A stretch of DNA of 58,662 bases from contig CALWIK010000022.1 in assembly GCA_944380725.1 (NCBI GenBank), positions 1 through 58,662 on the forward strand, in the 5' to 3' direction. Position numbers and translations under genes: made by a program. Under the pieces are notes generated by a model that made no database searches, was not told where the DNA came from, and was given only the letters and a program-made list of their open reading frames with translations. Every line of letters starts with the position of its first letter. Position 1 is the stretch's first letter. Shown in pieces: positions 53,214-58,662 of the stretch. Origin of the DNA: an uncultured Clostridia bacterium (lineage in GTDB: Bacteria; Bacillota; Clostridia; Oscillospirales; Acutalibacteraceae).

Positions 53214-53441
53214 ATGGAGTTGTCACAAGTAAAAAAATATATGAATAAGCCAGTTTATTACGATACCGGGCAAATGAATTTTGAAGGTTGCAGCATAAAA
53301 GAATTTATTTTAACTGGTTGCATGTTGAGAAAACGCCGAAAAGATGGGCATTTTTATTACAAAGCAGAACTGCGAGAAGACAGCAGGGATTCGGTTATAA
53401 TCGTGGATTTAGCAAAAGTTCTTACAGAAGAAGATGTTTAA
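53214..53441 (+). CDS. Small unknown prophage protein
   Basis: 75 aa, probably beta-rich (KPVYYDTGQMNFEGCSIKEFILTG), not recognised. ATG at 53214 with GGAGGG upstream; the TTG at 53199 lies on the ribosome binding site. It overlaps the ribosome binding region of the next gene. Confidence 0.65.
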   Translation: MELSQVKKYMNKPVYYDTGQMNFEGCSIKEFILTGCMLRKRRKDGHFYYKAELREDSRDSVIIVDLAKVLTEEDV

Positions 53442-53454
53442 AGGAGAAATAAAA

Positions 53455-53646
53455 ATGGATTTTGAAGAAATAAAAAATAGCGAGAATGAATGGCTTTGGG
53501 ATAGGGATTTGCAAACATATTTTTGGATTTTAGAAGCAGACTCTAAAACTCAGATAATTAAAGCAAAAGGCCTTTCTGGGCGACAGACAGAGTTTATATT
53601 TTCCAAAAACAGATTTTTTAGAAATATGAAGCCTGCCAGGATATAA
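53455..53646 (+). CDS. Small unknown prophage protein
   Basis: 63 aa, rich in aromatic residues (ENEWLWDRDLQTYFWIL). AAAGGAG directs the ATG at 53455 rather than 53434. No function recognised. Confidence 0.6.
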   Translation: MDFEEIKNSENEWLWDRDLQTYFWILEADSKTQIIKAKGLSGRQTEFIFSKNRFFRNMKPARI

Positions 53647-53679
53647 AAGGAAATACTTTCAAAAAAAAGGAGGACATTT

Positions 53680-54093
53680 ATGACGAAGAGGGAATTATCT
53701 CAGTTGAGACATTTAAAGTTCGAAGCAAGAGAATTAATCGACAGGATAAAAGAGCTTGAAAGTACAGCAACGAGTGTGAGTTTGAGGACAAATTGCCTGC
53801 CGAGGGTGCAAACAGTTTCGGACAAAGTTGGAGGATACGCTGCAAAAATAGTAGACTTAAAAAAAGAGCTAGATAAAAAATTGTGTCAAATATACCGAGA
53901 GTATGTCCGCCTGAACCGGCATATAGCAAATATTGAAGACAGCCAAATGCGAGCAATCTTAGCCTTGAGGTACATAAAAGGATTCACCTGGCAAAAAATA
54001 GCATATATGATAGGAGAAAGTGATGAGCAGTATCCGCGTAAAAAACATAATGCTTTTTTAGAAAATAGTAGCGAGTTTGGAGCAGAAAAATGA
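53680..54093 (+). CDS. DUF1492-type phage regulator (sigma-like HTH)
   Basis: 137 aa: an N-terminal coiled-coil region, then a sigma-70 region-4-like helix-turn-helix (RAILALRYIKGFTWQKIAYMIG). Proteins of this type (ArpU/RinA-like) sit before the packaging genes and activate late transcription. AAAGGAGG precedes the ATG. The stop overlaps the next start (ATGA). Confidence 0.8.
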   Translation: MTKRELSQLRHLKFEARELIDRIKELESTATSVSLRTNCLPRVQTVSDKVGGYAAKIVDLKKELDKKLCQIYREYVRLNRHIANIEDSQMRAILALRYIKGFTWQKIAYMIGESDEQYPRKKHNAFLENSSEFGAEK

Positions 54094-54947
54094 GTATAAT
54101 TCTAAAACAAGCAACGCATCTATGTGTTGAAGAAATTCGGCTACAAGGCGCTTATTATACCAGTGAGGAAAACATTTTAAAATTGATTAACCCCTTCTTT
54201 CTTGAAGATTTGGAAAACGAGTTTGAAGCTGCGAAAGATGATTTGACAAAATTGCACAAATTACATAACAAAATCTCCAATCTGGAGTTTTTAGATCCGG
54301 CTTGTGGTGGAGAAATTTTTCTACTCATTACCTATATTTGCCTTTTAGAACTAAAAAATAAGATTATGATGTAGCTTAAAGAGCAGAACGAAAAAATCTG
54401 TTCAAAAGTAAGTACCAGACAATTCTACGGCATTGAAATTGACAAAAATGCTGTACTGCAAGCTTTAAACAGCATCAAAAAATTGACATCAGGCAAAAGT
54501 ATGCCCAAAATATTGGCAGCAAATGCCTTGCAGATAGATTGGAATCAGATAGTTTCTAAAAAAGAATTAAACTTTATCATCTGGAATCCACCATTTATCG
54601 GAACCTATAGCAAAAATACGGAGCAGAAGCATGATATGGATAAAGTTTTTGGTAAAAAGACAACGCATGGACTTCTAGATTATTTGTGCGTGGATGAAAA
54701 AGTCTGCTGAATTTATGGGAAATACAAAAAGTATGGCGATCTAAAAATAGGTGGGCAAGAAGAAATTATTGAAAAGCAGGAAAAAATGGAGTTACCGTGG
54801 GAGATGCGAATTTTATTTTCTGAAAAAGGAATAGAAAAAGTTCACGATATCAACGAAACATTAGGAAAATACGGAGAACTTTCTGCATGGAAACTTGTAG
54901 AGATAACACACAAAGAAGATACACCCTGGGCATATTCTTATAATTGA
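54090..54947 (+). pseudogene. Broken adenine methyltransferase fused to a DUF4065-like remnant
   Basis: The N-terminal part (GAYYTSEENILKLI, FLDPACGGEIFLL as SAM motif I) ends at an in-frame TAG (54372-54374). The same frame resumes with FYGIEIDKNA and the N6-adenine motif IIWNPPFIG. A frameshift near 54690 follows, since the neighbouring frame reads WMKKSAEFMGNTK, the expected continuation. From about 54715 to 54947 the frame encodes KYGDLKIGGQ and SAWKLVEITHKEDTPW, the C-terminal half of a DUF4065/Panacea-type protein. The gene is clearly decayed and deleted internally. Confidence 0.72.
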
Positions 54948-55016
54948 GAAAACTATCACGAAATTTCGGATAAGGCAATTTTAAAATGGCATTGTAACGA
55001 ATAAAAAATAAAAGCC

Positions 55017-55081
55017 TGTAGCGAGGGTAAGTCCGGGCAAAGTACGGTTTGTCACTCCTTTATATGGGGGTGATAATTTTT
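55017..55081 (+). promoter_or_regulatory. Toxin mRNA leader with sequestered Shine-Dalgarno (copy 1)
   Basis: From 55027 the leader aligns nearly base for base with 57797-57852. UCACUCC (55052-55058) pairs with GGGGUGA (55067-55073) over a loop of 8 nt, burying the ribosome binding site. A second CCG...CGG stem lies just upstream. A possible promoter, ACGAAA-18-TAAAAT, is at 54958-54987. Confidence 0.7.
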
Positions 55082-55171
55082 ATGACAATAGACTCGTTAA
55101 TGATTTTACTAATTTTTATATTATTTTTCTTAACTTTAAAGATTGGCATAAAAAATAACTGCCCCGTCTAA
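55082..55171 (+). CDS. Type I toxin-like hydrophobic peptide (29 aa)
   Basis: Encodes MTIDSLMILLIFILFFLTL followed by the basic tail KIGIKNNCPV: one membrane helix with a short polar end, the plan of TxpA/Bsr or 'putative holin-like' type I toxins. It has a strong but sequestered GGGGGTGAT ribosome binding site. The paralogue at 57853 has a premature stop. The downstream convergent antitoxin gene present at copy 2 is not intact here. Confidence 0.68.
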   Translation: MTIDSLMILLIFILFFLTLKIGIKNNCPV

Positions 55172-55234
55172 AAGTGCAGATATTTTTAGATGATCCCCTA
55201 AAGAAACCAGCAGAAAACCACGTTTTATGACATA

Positions 55235-55266
55235 AAAAACACCTTAAATATTAAAGGTGTTTTTTA
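55235..55266. terminator. Bidirectional terminator
   Basis: 12-bp stem (55235-55246 with 55255-55266, 8-nt loop) of the A-tract/T-tract type between the toxin and the minus-strand gene; it includes the latter's stop codon. Confidence 0.85.
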
Positions 55267-55595
55267 AAAACTTTTTTATGAGCTTCTAAATTGCCAACAT
55301 AGAGTATTCCTTTTAATAACCCGCAGTTACTATCTTTCATAATTTTTTTTATTGCTTCTTTCTTTCTGCCTTCTTGAAGTAACTTCTTTATTTCTTCATC
55401 ATTTACATTTTCAATTTTTTTACTTTTATTTTTTATGAACCAGCCCAGCTGAAATAGAAAAACAAAAACAAAATAAAAAATCTTAGCTATATCCAACCAT
55501 CTACTTTTTTCTTCAATAGTAAACGTCAAAATAAGAAGAATACCACCCATAATTAGCAAAAACATACACTGTATTAAATACATTCTTTTTTTCAT
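55251..55595 (-). CDS. Two-span membrane protein with bL12 C-terminal-like domain
   Basis: 114 aa. Two hydrophobic helices (about 5-25 and 35-55) are followed by a cytosolic NDEEIKKLLQEGRKKEAIKKIMKDSNCGLLKGI, like the C-terminal domain of ribosomal protein bL12 seen as a module in many small proteins. It follows the secreted protein gene by 6 bp, so the two form one unit; a partner or immunity role is possible but unproven. Confidence 0.65.
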   Translation of the reverse strand: MKKRMYLIQCMFLLIMGGILLILTFTIEEKSRWLDIAKIFYFVFVFLFQLGWFIKNKSKKIENVNDEEIKKLLQEGRKKEAIKKIMKDSNCGLLKGILYVGNLEAHKKVFKKHL

Positions 55596-55601
55596 ATTAC
55601 A

Positions 55602-56300
55602 TTACCCCGCACAATTTTTCATAATTCCATCTATACCTAGAATTGTAGTAAATGCCTGGACAACAATTGGACCAAACGCAATAGCAATCGTTGTTAAAGA
55701 ATGTGTGCCTACAATTAAACCGATAAGCATTTGAGCAAATACAGATAATCCTCCAACTATTTTAATAGCTTTTTTTATTTGTATTATTTTTGCCGCAGGA
55801 ACTACTAGAGAAGCTAATAACCCCGCAATCGAAGCAATACATACTGTAACCTGCCAAGCATTCGGATCAGCTGTAATTGGAAATGAACTATTACATGAAT
55901 GGTCTACTGTTTGAGTAAGTATATTTTCACTAACATTAAAATATGTAGGAACTTCATTTCCGCTTGAATCAATAGCCCACGGCTTATCTATAATTTGCTT
56001 AATTTTATTATAAGCATCTATCAAAAAAACTTCACCAGTATCAAAATCTTCTCCTAAGTAATCTCTTGCTGTTATAAGTGATTCACCTGGATTTAAATTG
56101 AACTTAAAATTATACAATTTACTTGCATTACAATTATTTATAGTGAAAACGCCTTTTGAATTTCCATTAGTTCGTGTGATAGTAACATCAGAATTTTTAT
56201 AATCAAAATTATATGGTTCAATATTACTTGCGCAAGTTAGATTATTTCCCATTTGCACAATTAATACAAAAGACAAAATACATCCGGTTATTTTTTTCAT
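55602..56300 (-). CDS. Secreted protein with ADP-motif and hydrophobic C-terminus
   Basis: 232 aa. Signal peptide at residues 1-24. A soluble domain follows, ending in NILTQTVDHSCNSSFPITADP, a motif seen in many secreted proteins of Gram-positive bacteria just before a variable C-terminal region. Residues 150-232 hold about three hydrophobic helices rich in Ala, Val and Ile. The layout resembles bacteriocin-like or membrane-active secreted proteins; function unknown. GAGG precedes the ATG. The small membrane protein downstream is co-transcribed. Confidence 0.65.
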   Translation of the reverse strand: MKKITGCILSFVLIVQMGNNLTCASNIEPYNFDYKNSDVTITRTNGNSKGVFTINNCNASKLYNFKFNLNPGESLITARDYLGEDFDTGEVFLIDAYNKIKQIIDKPWAIDSSGNEVPTYFNVSENILTQTVDHSCNSSFPITADPNAWQVTVCIASIAGLLASLVVPAAKIIQIKKAIKIVGGLSVFAQMLIGLIVGTHSLTTIAIAFGPIVVQAFTTILGIDGIMKNCAG

Positions 56301-56336
56301 TTCTATCTAAACCTCTTGATACAATTTTTTAAGTTC

Positions 56337-56345
56337 ATTATATCA
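56337..56345 (-). promoter_or_regulatory. Extended -10 promoter of the secreted protein gene
   Basis: On the minus strand TGATATAAT (TGn plus TATAAT), 37 bp upstream of the ATG; no clear -35. Confidence 0.55.
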
Positions 56346-56446
56346 CAAGAAGTTCTAAAAATAATATAATTTAGTATTTTCTACCTATTATATAAACTAT
56401 ATTTTATATTTTTTTGTTTTTTGTTATTTTTAAATTATATTTTTTA

Positions 56447-56506
56447 GGACAGACCACATTTTAAGCGACTGTCTTTTATTATGGCACTAAAGATAGAAAA
56501 TATCAA
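56447..56506 (-). ncRNA. Orphan antitoxin-like promoter and RNA start (copy 3)
   Basis: Matches the antitoxin end of copy 2: the GGACAGACC..TTTT.AGCG segment and the TTTTATTAT(A/G)GCACTAAA box recur. On the minus strand it gives TTGATA (56501-56506), 17 bp, CATAAT (56478-56483). The predicted RNA would start near 56471 and fold a GACAG/CTGTC stem. No toxin lies next to it. Confidence 0.5.
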
Positions 56507-56510
56507 TAAA

Positions 56511-56630
56511 AATTTTTTGACAAAATTATTTTTCTAAGAATATAAAAAATTCAATGTAAAGATATCTTTTTATTAGTAAATTTTAAGCAACTGCAAAAAA
56601 ATATTATTAATTTTTAAGTCTATGTAAGTA
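56511..56630. other. AT-rich spacer
   Basis: No open frame or structure recognised between the orphan antitoxin promoter and the zinc-ribbon remnant. Confidence 0.4.
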
Positions 56631-56875
56631 TTATTCAATATCCCAGCTGTTGCCGCAGCCCTGACAAAGAGCAACCTTCTTTGTCTTTATTTTTGTAGTC
56701 TCATTCCCTATTGATTTTTTCCAAAACAAATTAGAAAGCCCAAGAGTACATATAGCAACTAAAGATCTTGCCATGTTATTTGTAATGCCACCAATACCAT
56801 TTCCATGTTTGTTTTTGCTGAAAGCTGCTCAAGTTGAACACTTACATTTTTTCCTCCACATTTTGGACATACCAT
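56631..56875 (-). pseudogene. Frameshifted small zinc-ribbon protein
   Basis: Starts MVCPKCGGKNVSVQLEQL. After a one-base shift near 56815 it continues in another frame through a hydrophobic segment (SLVAICTLGLSNLFW) to KKVALCQGCGNSWDIE. Both zinc knuckles (CPKC and CQGC) are present. Such Zn-TM-Zn proteins of unknown function are common in mobile elements. Confidence 0.6.
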
Positions 56876-57267
56876 AATTTACCCCTTGTCTTTTAAAAAA
56901 CTTGTTTAAAAACATACCAATATTTTCGTTTTAGTTAATAATAAATTCTTATGAATTTGTCAATATTTTTTATCACAATAAGCCTATTATGACTTTAATA
57001 GCAGAAAAAACAAGAAAAAATTTTCCTGTATTGTACCATTCATGAAATTATATTCAGGTTTTAATAATTTAGCGTGTGAGAAATATAAAATTATTTACGG
57101 AGTACTAAGTAGAAATGTGCTTATTTTGTGAAAAAGGATAGATCGGTAAAAGCTCGGAAGAACTCGAAAGAGAAATTTTTACCTAATAAAAATAGTTAAA
57201 AGTAACCTTTGTATAGCGCTTATAGGCGAATTGATTAAAATATGCAAAAAACATTTAAATAAAAAAA
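56876..57267. other. Gene-free stretch
   Basis: About 390 bp without a credible gene. A GGTAAAA/TTTTACC pairing (57145-57151 with 57177-57183) encloses two CTCG(A/G)AAGA repeats, and an 8-codon frame after GGAG at 57113 looks like a remnant. Confidence 0.45.
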
Positions 57268-57298
57268 TACGAATAATACGAATAAAAAGTTGTATAAT
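57268..57298 (+). promoter_or_regulatory. TACGAA direct-repeat promoter, copy A
   Basis: TACGAA at 57268-57273 and 57277-57282 (9-bp period), and TATAAT at 57293-57298. From the end of ACGAAT to the -10 is 18 bp, identical in copies B, C and D. Confidence 0.6.
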
Positions 57299-57304
57299 AA
57301 AGAA

Positions 57305-57391
57305 GCTGTCAAATTTTTTATTTTTTCATTGTCTCCTAAGTTTTTAAATTTCGCAGAGATGCATACTAACAAGAGTGGTGTGCATCTTTTT
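57305..57391 (+). ncRNA. Predicted short RNA A
   Basis: From the start expected after copy A to a terminator with a 10-bp stem (57357-57366 with 57378-57387, 11-nt loop) and five T. About 85 nt, with no ribosome binding site or open frame inside. Confidence 0.5.
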
Positions 57392-57472
57392 ATATTAATT
57401 GGAATTGAAAAAAATTCAATAGCAATAGCCCAATTTAAAAATTAGATTGCTAAGTTAGAATGAGGTGATTTT

Positions 57473-57559
57473 GTGTTGCATGAAATTTTAGTCGTAGCTG
57501 CAGGAGTTTTATTAGCAGATTTAATTAAAACAATCAGCCAGAAAATAAAAATTTTCTAG
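57473..57559 (+). CDS. 28-aa peptide of the LVVAAGV family
   Basis: GTG start with GAGGTGAT upstream. The peptide has LVVAAGVLLADLIKTISQKI, an amphipathic or membrane helix with a basic end, and is closely related to the 41-aa peptide at 58071. Both are preceded by GGTGATTTT and followed by an ACGAA repeat promoter. Function unknown; a toxin or signal are possibilities. Confidence 0.55.
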   Translation: MLHEILVVAAGVLLADLIKTISQKIKIF

Positions 57560-57572
57560 GAAAAATAAATTT

Positions 57573-57603
57573 TACGAAAAATACGAAATAAGAATAGTAA
57601 AAT
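57573..57603 (+). promoter_or_regulatory. TACGAA direct-repeat promoter, copy B
   Basis: TACGAA at 57573-57578 and 57582-57587, TAAAAT at 57598-57603. Same spacing as copy A. Confidence 0.6.
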
Positions 57604-57608
57604 AAAAG

Positions 57609-57680
57609 TGTGAGCAATAAGCTCACCATTTTGCCTTAAAATGTGAGGACATCAAGATTGATGCCCTCAATTTTATTTTA
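57609..57680 (+). ncRNA. Predicted short RNA B
   Basis: About 70 nt: a 6-bp hairpin (57610-57615 with 57621-57626), a linker, then an 11-position terminator stem with one mismatch (57644-57654 with 57659-57669) and ATTTTATTTTA. Confidence 0.5.
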
Positions 57681-57691
57681 TAAAAAAGTTT

Positions 57692-57722
57692 TACGAAAAG
57701 TACGAAAATAAAATGATAAAAT
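57692..57722 (+). promoter_or_regulatory. TACGAA direct-repeat promoter, copy C
   Basis: TACGAA at 57692-57697 and 57701-57706, TAAAAT at 57717-57722; upstream of toxin copy 2. Confidence 0.6.
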
Positions 57723-57751
57723 ATAAAATGGAAAATATACTAAAGTAGACC

Positions 57752-57780
57752 TTGAAAATTTGTCGAAAATTCAGCATAAT
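57752..57780 (+). promoter_or_regulatory. Second promoter of toxin copy 2
   Basis: TTGAAA (57752-57757), 17 bp, CATAAT (57775-57780), just before the conserved leader. Confidence 0.6.
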
Positions 57781-57796
57781 GAAAACCATAACAAGA

Positions 57797-57852
57797 GTAA
57801 GTCCGAGCAAAGGGCGGCTTGTCACTCCTAAGTATAGGGGGTGATAACTTTT
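57797..57852 (+). promoter_or_regulatory. Toxin mRNA leader with sequestered Shine-Dalgarno (copy 2)
   Basis: Same leader as copy 1. UCACUCC (57822-57828) pairs with GGGGUGA (57838-57844) over 9 nt. Conservation of both arms while the loop varies supports the fold. Confidence 0.72.
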
Positions 57853-57930
57853 ATGACTATAGACTTAATAATTACTTTACTAACTTTTGTAACGTTTTTT
57901 TAAATTCTAAAAATAGACATAAAAAAATAA
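57853..57930 (+). pseudogene. Type I toxin-like peptide, copy 2, with premature stop
   Basis: Encodes MTIDLIITLLTFVTFF and then TAA at 57901-57903; after the stop the frame still reads ILKIDIKK to 57930, matching the tail of copy 1. Either an inactivated toxin or a 16-aa short form. Confidence 0.6.
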
Positions 57931-58011
57931 TCGCCCTGGCTAAAGGTTGCGATTATTTTCTATAAAAGCTTCAAATGGACAGACCGCCTTTTGAGCGGCC
58001 AACTCTTGTTA
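57921..58011 (-). ncRNA. Predicted antisense antitoxin RNA of copy 2
   Basis: Promoter on the minus strand at 58018-58046. The RNA of about 90 nt would run leftward through a CCGC/GCGG hairpin to a perfect 11-bp terminator (57924-57934 with 57949-57959, 14-nt loop) followed by seven T. It is complementary to the 3' end of the toxin mRNA, which uses the same hairpin as its own terminator: the convergent layout of TxpA/RatA-type modules. Confidence 0.68.
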
Positions 58012-58017
58012 CTTTTT

Positions 58018-58046
58018 ATTATAGCACTAAATTTTAGATTTAGCAA
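58018..58046 (-). promoter_or_regulatory. Antitoxin promoter, copy 2
   Basis: TTGCTA (58041-58046), 17 bp, TATAAT (58018-58023), with TG extension before the -10. Near-consensus and strong. Confidence 0.78.
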
Positions 58047-58070
58047 GATATTTTTTTACTAGGTGATTTT

Positions 58071-58196
58071 ATGTTGAACAAGGTTTTAGTTGTTGCCGCA
58101 GGTGTTATGTTAGCAGATATTCTTAAAAGTTTAGCCGATAAAATTGCGAAATTCATAAGCAAAAATTTGACGAAAAAGACGAATTTAAAATATTAG
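58071..58196 (+). CDS. 41-aa peptide of the LVVAAGV family
   Basis: ATG with AGGTGAT upstream. MLNKVLVVAAGVMLADILKSLADKI is followed by a Lys-rich tail. Paralogue of the 28-aa peptide at 57473. Its last codons overlap the ACGAA repeat promoter copy D. Confidence 0.55.
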   Translation: MLNKVLVVAAGVMLADILKSLADKIAKFISKNLTKKTNLKY

Positions 58197-58199
58197 AAT
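58169..58199 (+). promoter_or_regulatory. ACGAA direct-repeat promoter, copy D
   Basis: GACGAA at 58169-58174 and 58178-58183, TAGAAT at 58194-58199; same 9-bp period and -10 distance as copies A-C, but partly inside a reading frame. It would drive the HNH gene. Confidence 0.5.
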
Positions 58200-58270
58200 G
58201 ATATTATGTAATAATTTTCAATTAAGTTTTTCTTCTAGTGTGCCTGAAAAGGTGATTTATTTTTTGAAAA

Positions 58271-58662
58271 ATGGAGATGAACATAATTCAAAAGTCGTGT
58301 AAATACTGCGGGAAAATCCATGCTGAAGGGCACAGTTGCAGTAGGAAGCCGAAAAAGCGCAAGAGAATTGATGAAGCTGTAAAGTTTAGAAATTCTGCAG
58401 TCTGGCAAGCCAAGCGACAGCAAATCAAAACGCGGGACAATTATCTCTGCCAGGTGTGCATCAGGGATTTGTACAACACCTGGAGAAGATACAACCACCA
58501 AGGTTTGCAGGTTCACCATGCGATGCCTATTGGGGAAATCAAGAATTACGGCTTGAAAACAGCAATCTTATTACGCTTTGCCCAATGCATCATGCTATGT
58601 GCGACCGAGGCGAAATTCCTTATGACGAGGTCAAAAAAATAATTACTGAACAAGAAAGGACG
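58271..58662 (+). pseudogene. HNH endonuclease, frameshifted, runs off the window
   Basis: Phage HNH nuclease of the kind found before terminase genes. A zinc ribbon (CKYCGKIH) is followed by RQQIKTRDNYLCQVC and the catalytic VHHAMPIGE. Near 58549 the frame shifts by one: the neighbouring frame carries the expected LENSNLITLCPMHHAMCDRGEIPYDEV to the window end. The first ATG has no spaced ribosome binding site; GGAG at 58273-58276 fits an ATT at 58286 better. Confidence 0.72.

Noticed and set aside
54958-54987. Fifth ACGAA-type promoter upstream of toxin copy 1
   Set aside because: ACGAAA and TAAAAT are 18 bp apart as in the other copies, but the second repeat is degenerate and off the 9-bp register, and the site lies at the edge of decayed coding sequence; kept only as a mention.
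1-58662. CRISPR arrays, rRNA genes, insertion sequences
   Set aside because: No regularly spaced repeat array, rRNA-like sequence, transposase frame or terminal inverted repeats were seen.

Overview
The window is a low-GC (roughly 30% by eye), gene-dense stretch of a bacterial chromosome using the standard code, most likely from an endospore-forming member of the Clostridia (Bacillota). Support: dipicolinate synthase genes dpaA/dpaB, spoVS, a mraZ-rsmH-ftsL-PBP-mraY-ftsW-murG-murA-ftsQ-ftsZ division cluster without ftsA, the c-di-AMP pair cdaA/cdaR, catabolic arginine deiminase genes, strong AGGAGG-type ribosome binding sites and U-tract terminators. No species can be named from the sequence alone.

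Layout of the chromosomal part (1-47495). 1-5289: 3' end of polA, a YwlE-type arginine phosphatase, rimI, a second GNAT, tsaD and GTP-dependent PEP carboxykinase. 5328-10316, minus strand: cdaR, cdaA, a cysteine-desulfurase-like PLP enzyme with a DUF3343 partner, ispF and ispD. 10552-13040: a monotopic sugar-phosphate transferase and a membrane-anchored AAA+ ATPase, each with its own promoter and terminator. 13161-19051, minus: an arginine fermentation block (arcA-arcB-arcC-yfcC) preceded by 2,4-diaminopentanoate dehydrogenase (ord) of ornithine fermentation. 19239-26162: two divergent operons around overlapping promoters, accD-accA-fabD-fabG leftward and GNAT-fabF-KS-like-fabZ-acp rightward; the KS-like protein lacks the catalytic Cys. 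Then pduL, tRNA-Glu, tRNA-Met and a TtcA-type PP-loop protein. 28211-39589: division and wall cluster headed by a MraZ-type operator. 39702-42499, minus: spoVS, ymdB, dpaB, dpaA. 42660-47330: murC, an unknown membrane protein, asnB and tRNA-Leu.

From about 47496 to the right edge lies an integrated, partly decayed prophage or related element. Its left junction is a 45-nt 3' fragment of a tRNA-Pro(UGG) gene on the minus strand, with three 11-bp-spaced GTTAGA repeats beside it. The genes read rightward and form an early and replication module: small membrane proteins, Sak-type annealing protein, RusA, SSB, winged-helix initiator proteins, DnaB-type helicase, a DUF1492 regulator, a broken adenine methyltransferase, and a frameshifted HNH endonuclease at the edge. 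No integrase is in the window, so the element continues to the right.

The most unusual part is 54950-58260, a compact nearly gene-free array. It holds two related copies of a type I toxin-antitoxin module (a 29-codon hydrophobic peptide with a sequestered Shine-Dalgarno; one copy keeps a convergent antisense RNA gene), an orphan antitoxin-like promoter, two 28- and 41-aa peptides of one family, four promoter-like elements with a (T/G)ACGAA direct repeat at 9-bp spacing, and two predicted short terminated RNAs. A two-gene cassette for a secreted protein and a small membrane protein sits between the halves of one toxin-antitoxin copy. Several prophage genes, and possibly one chromosomal gene, have no usable ATG/GTG/TTG start but have an ATT at good distance from a strong ribosome binding site.
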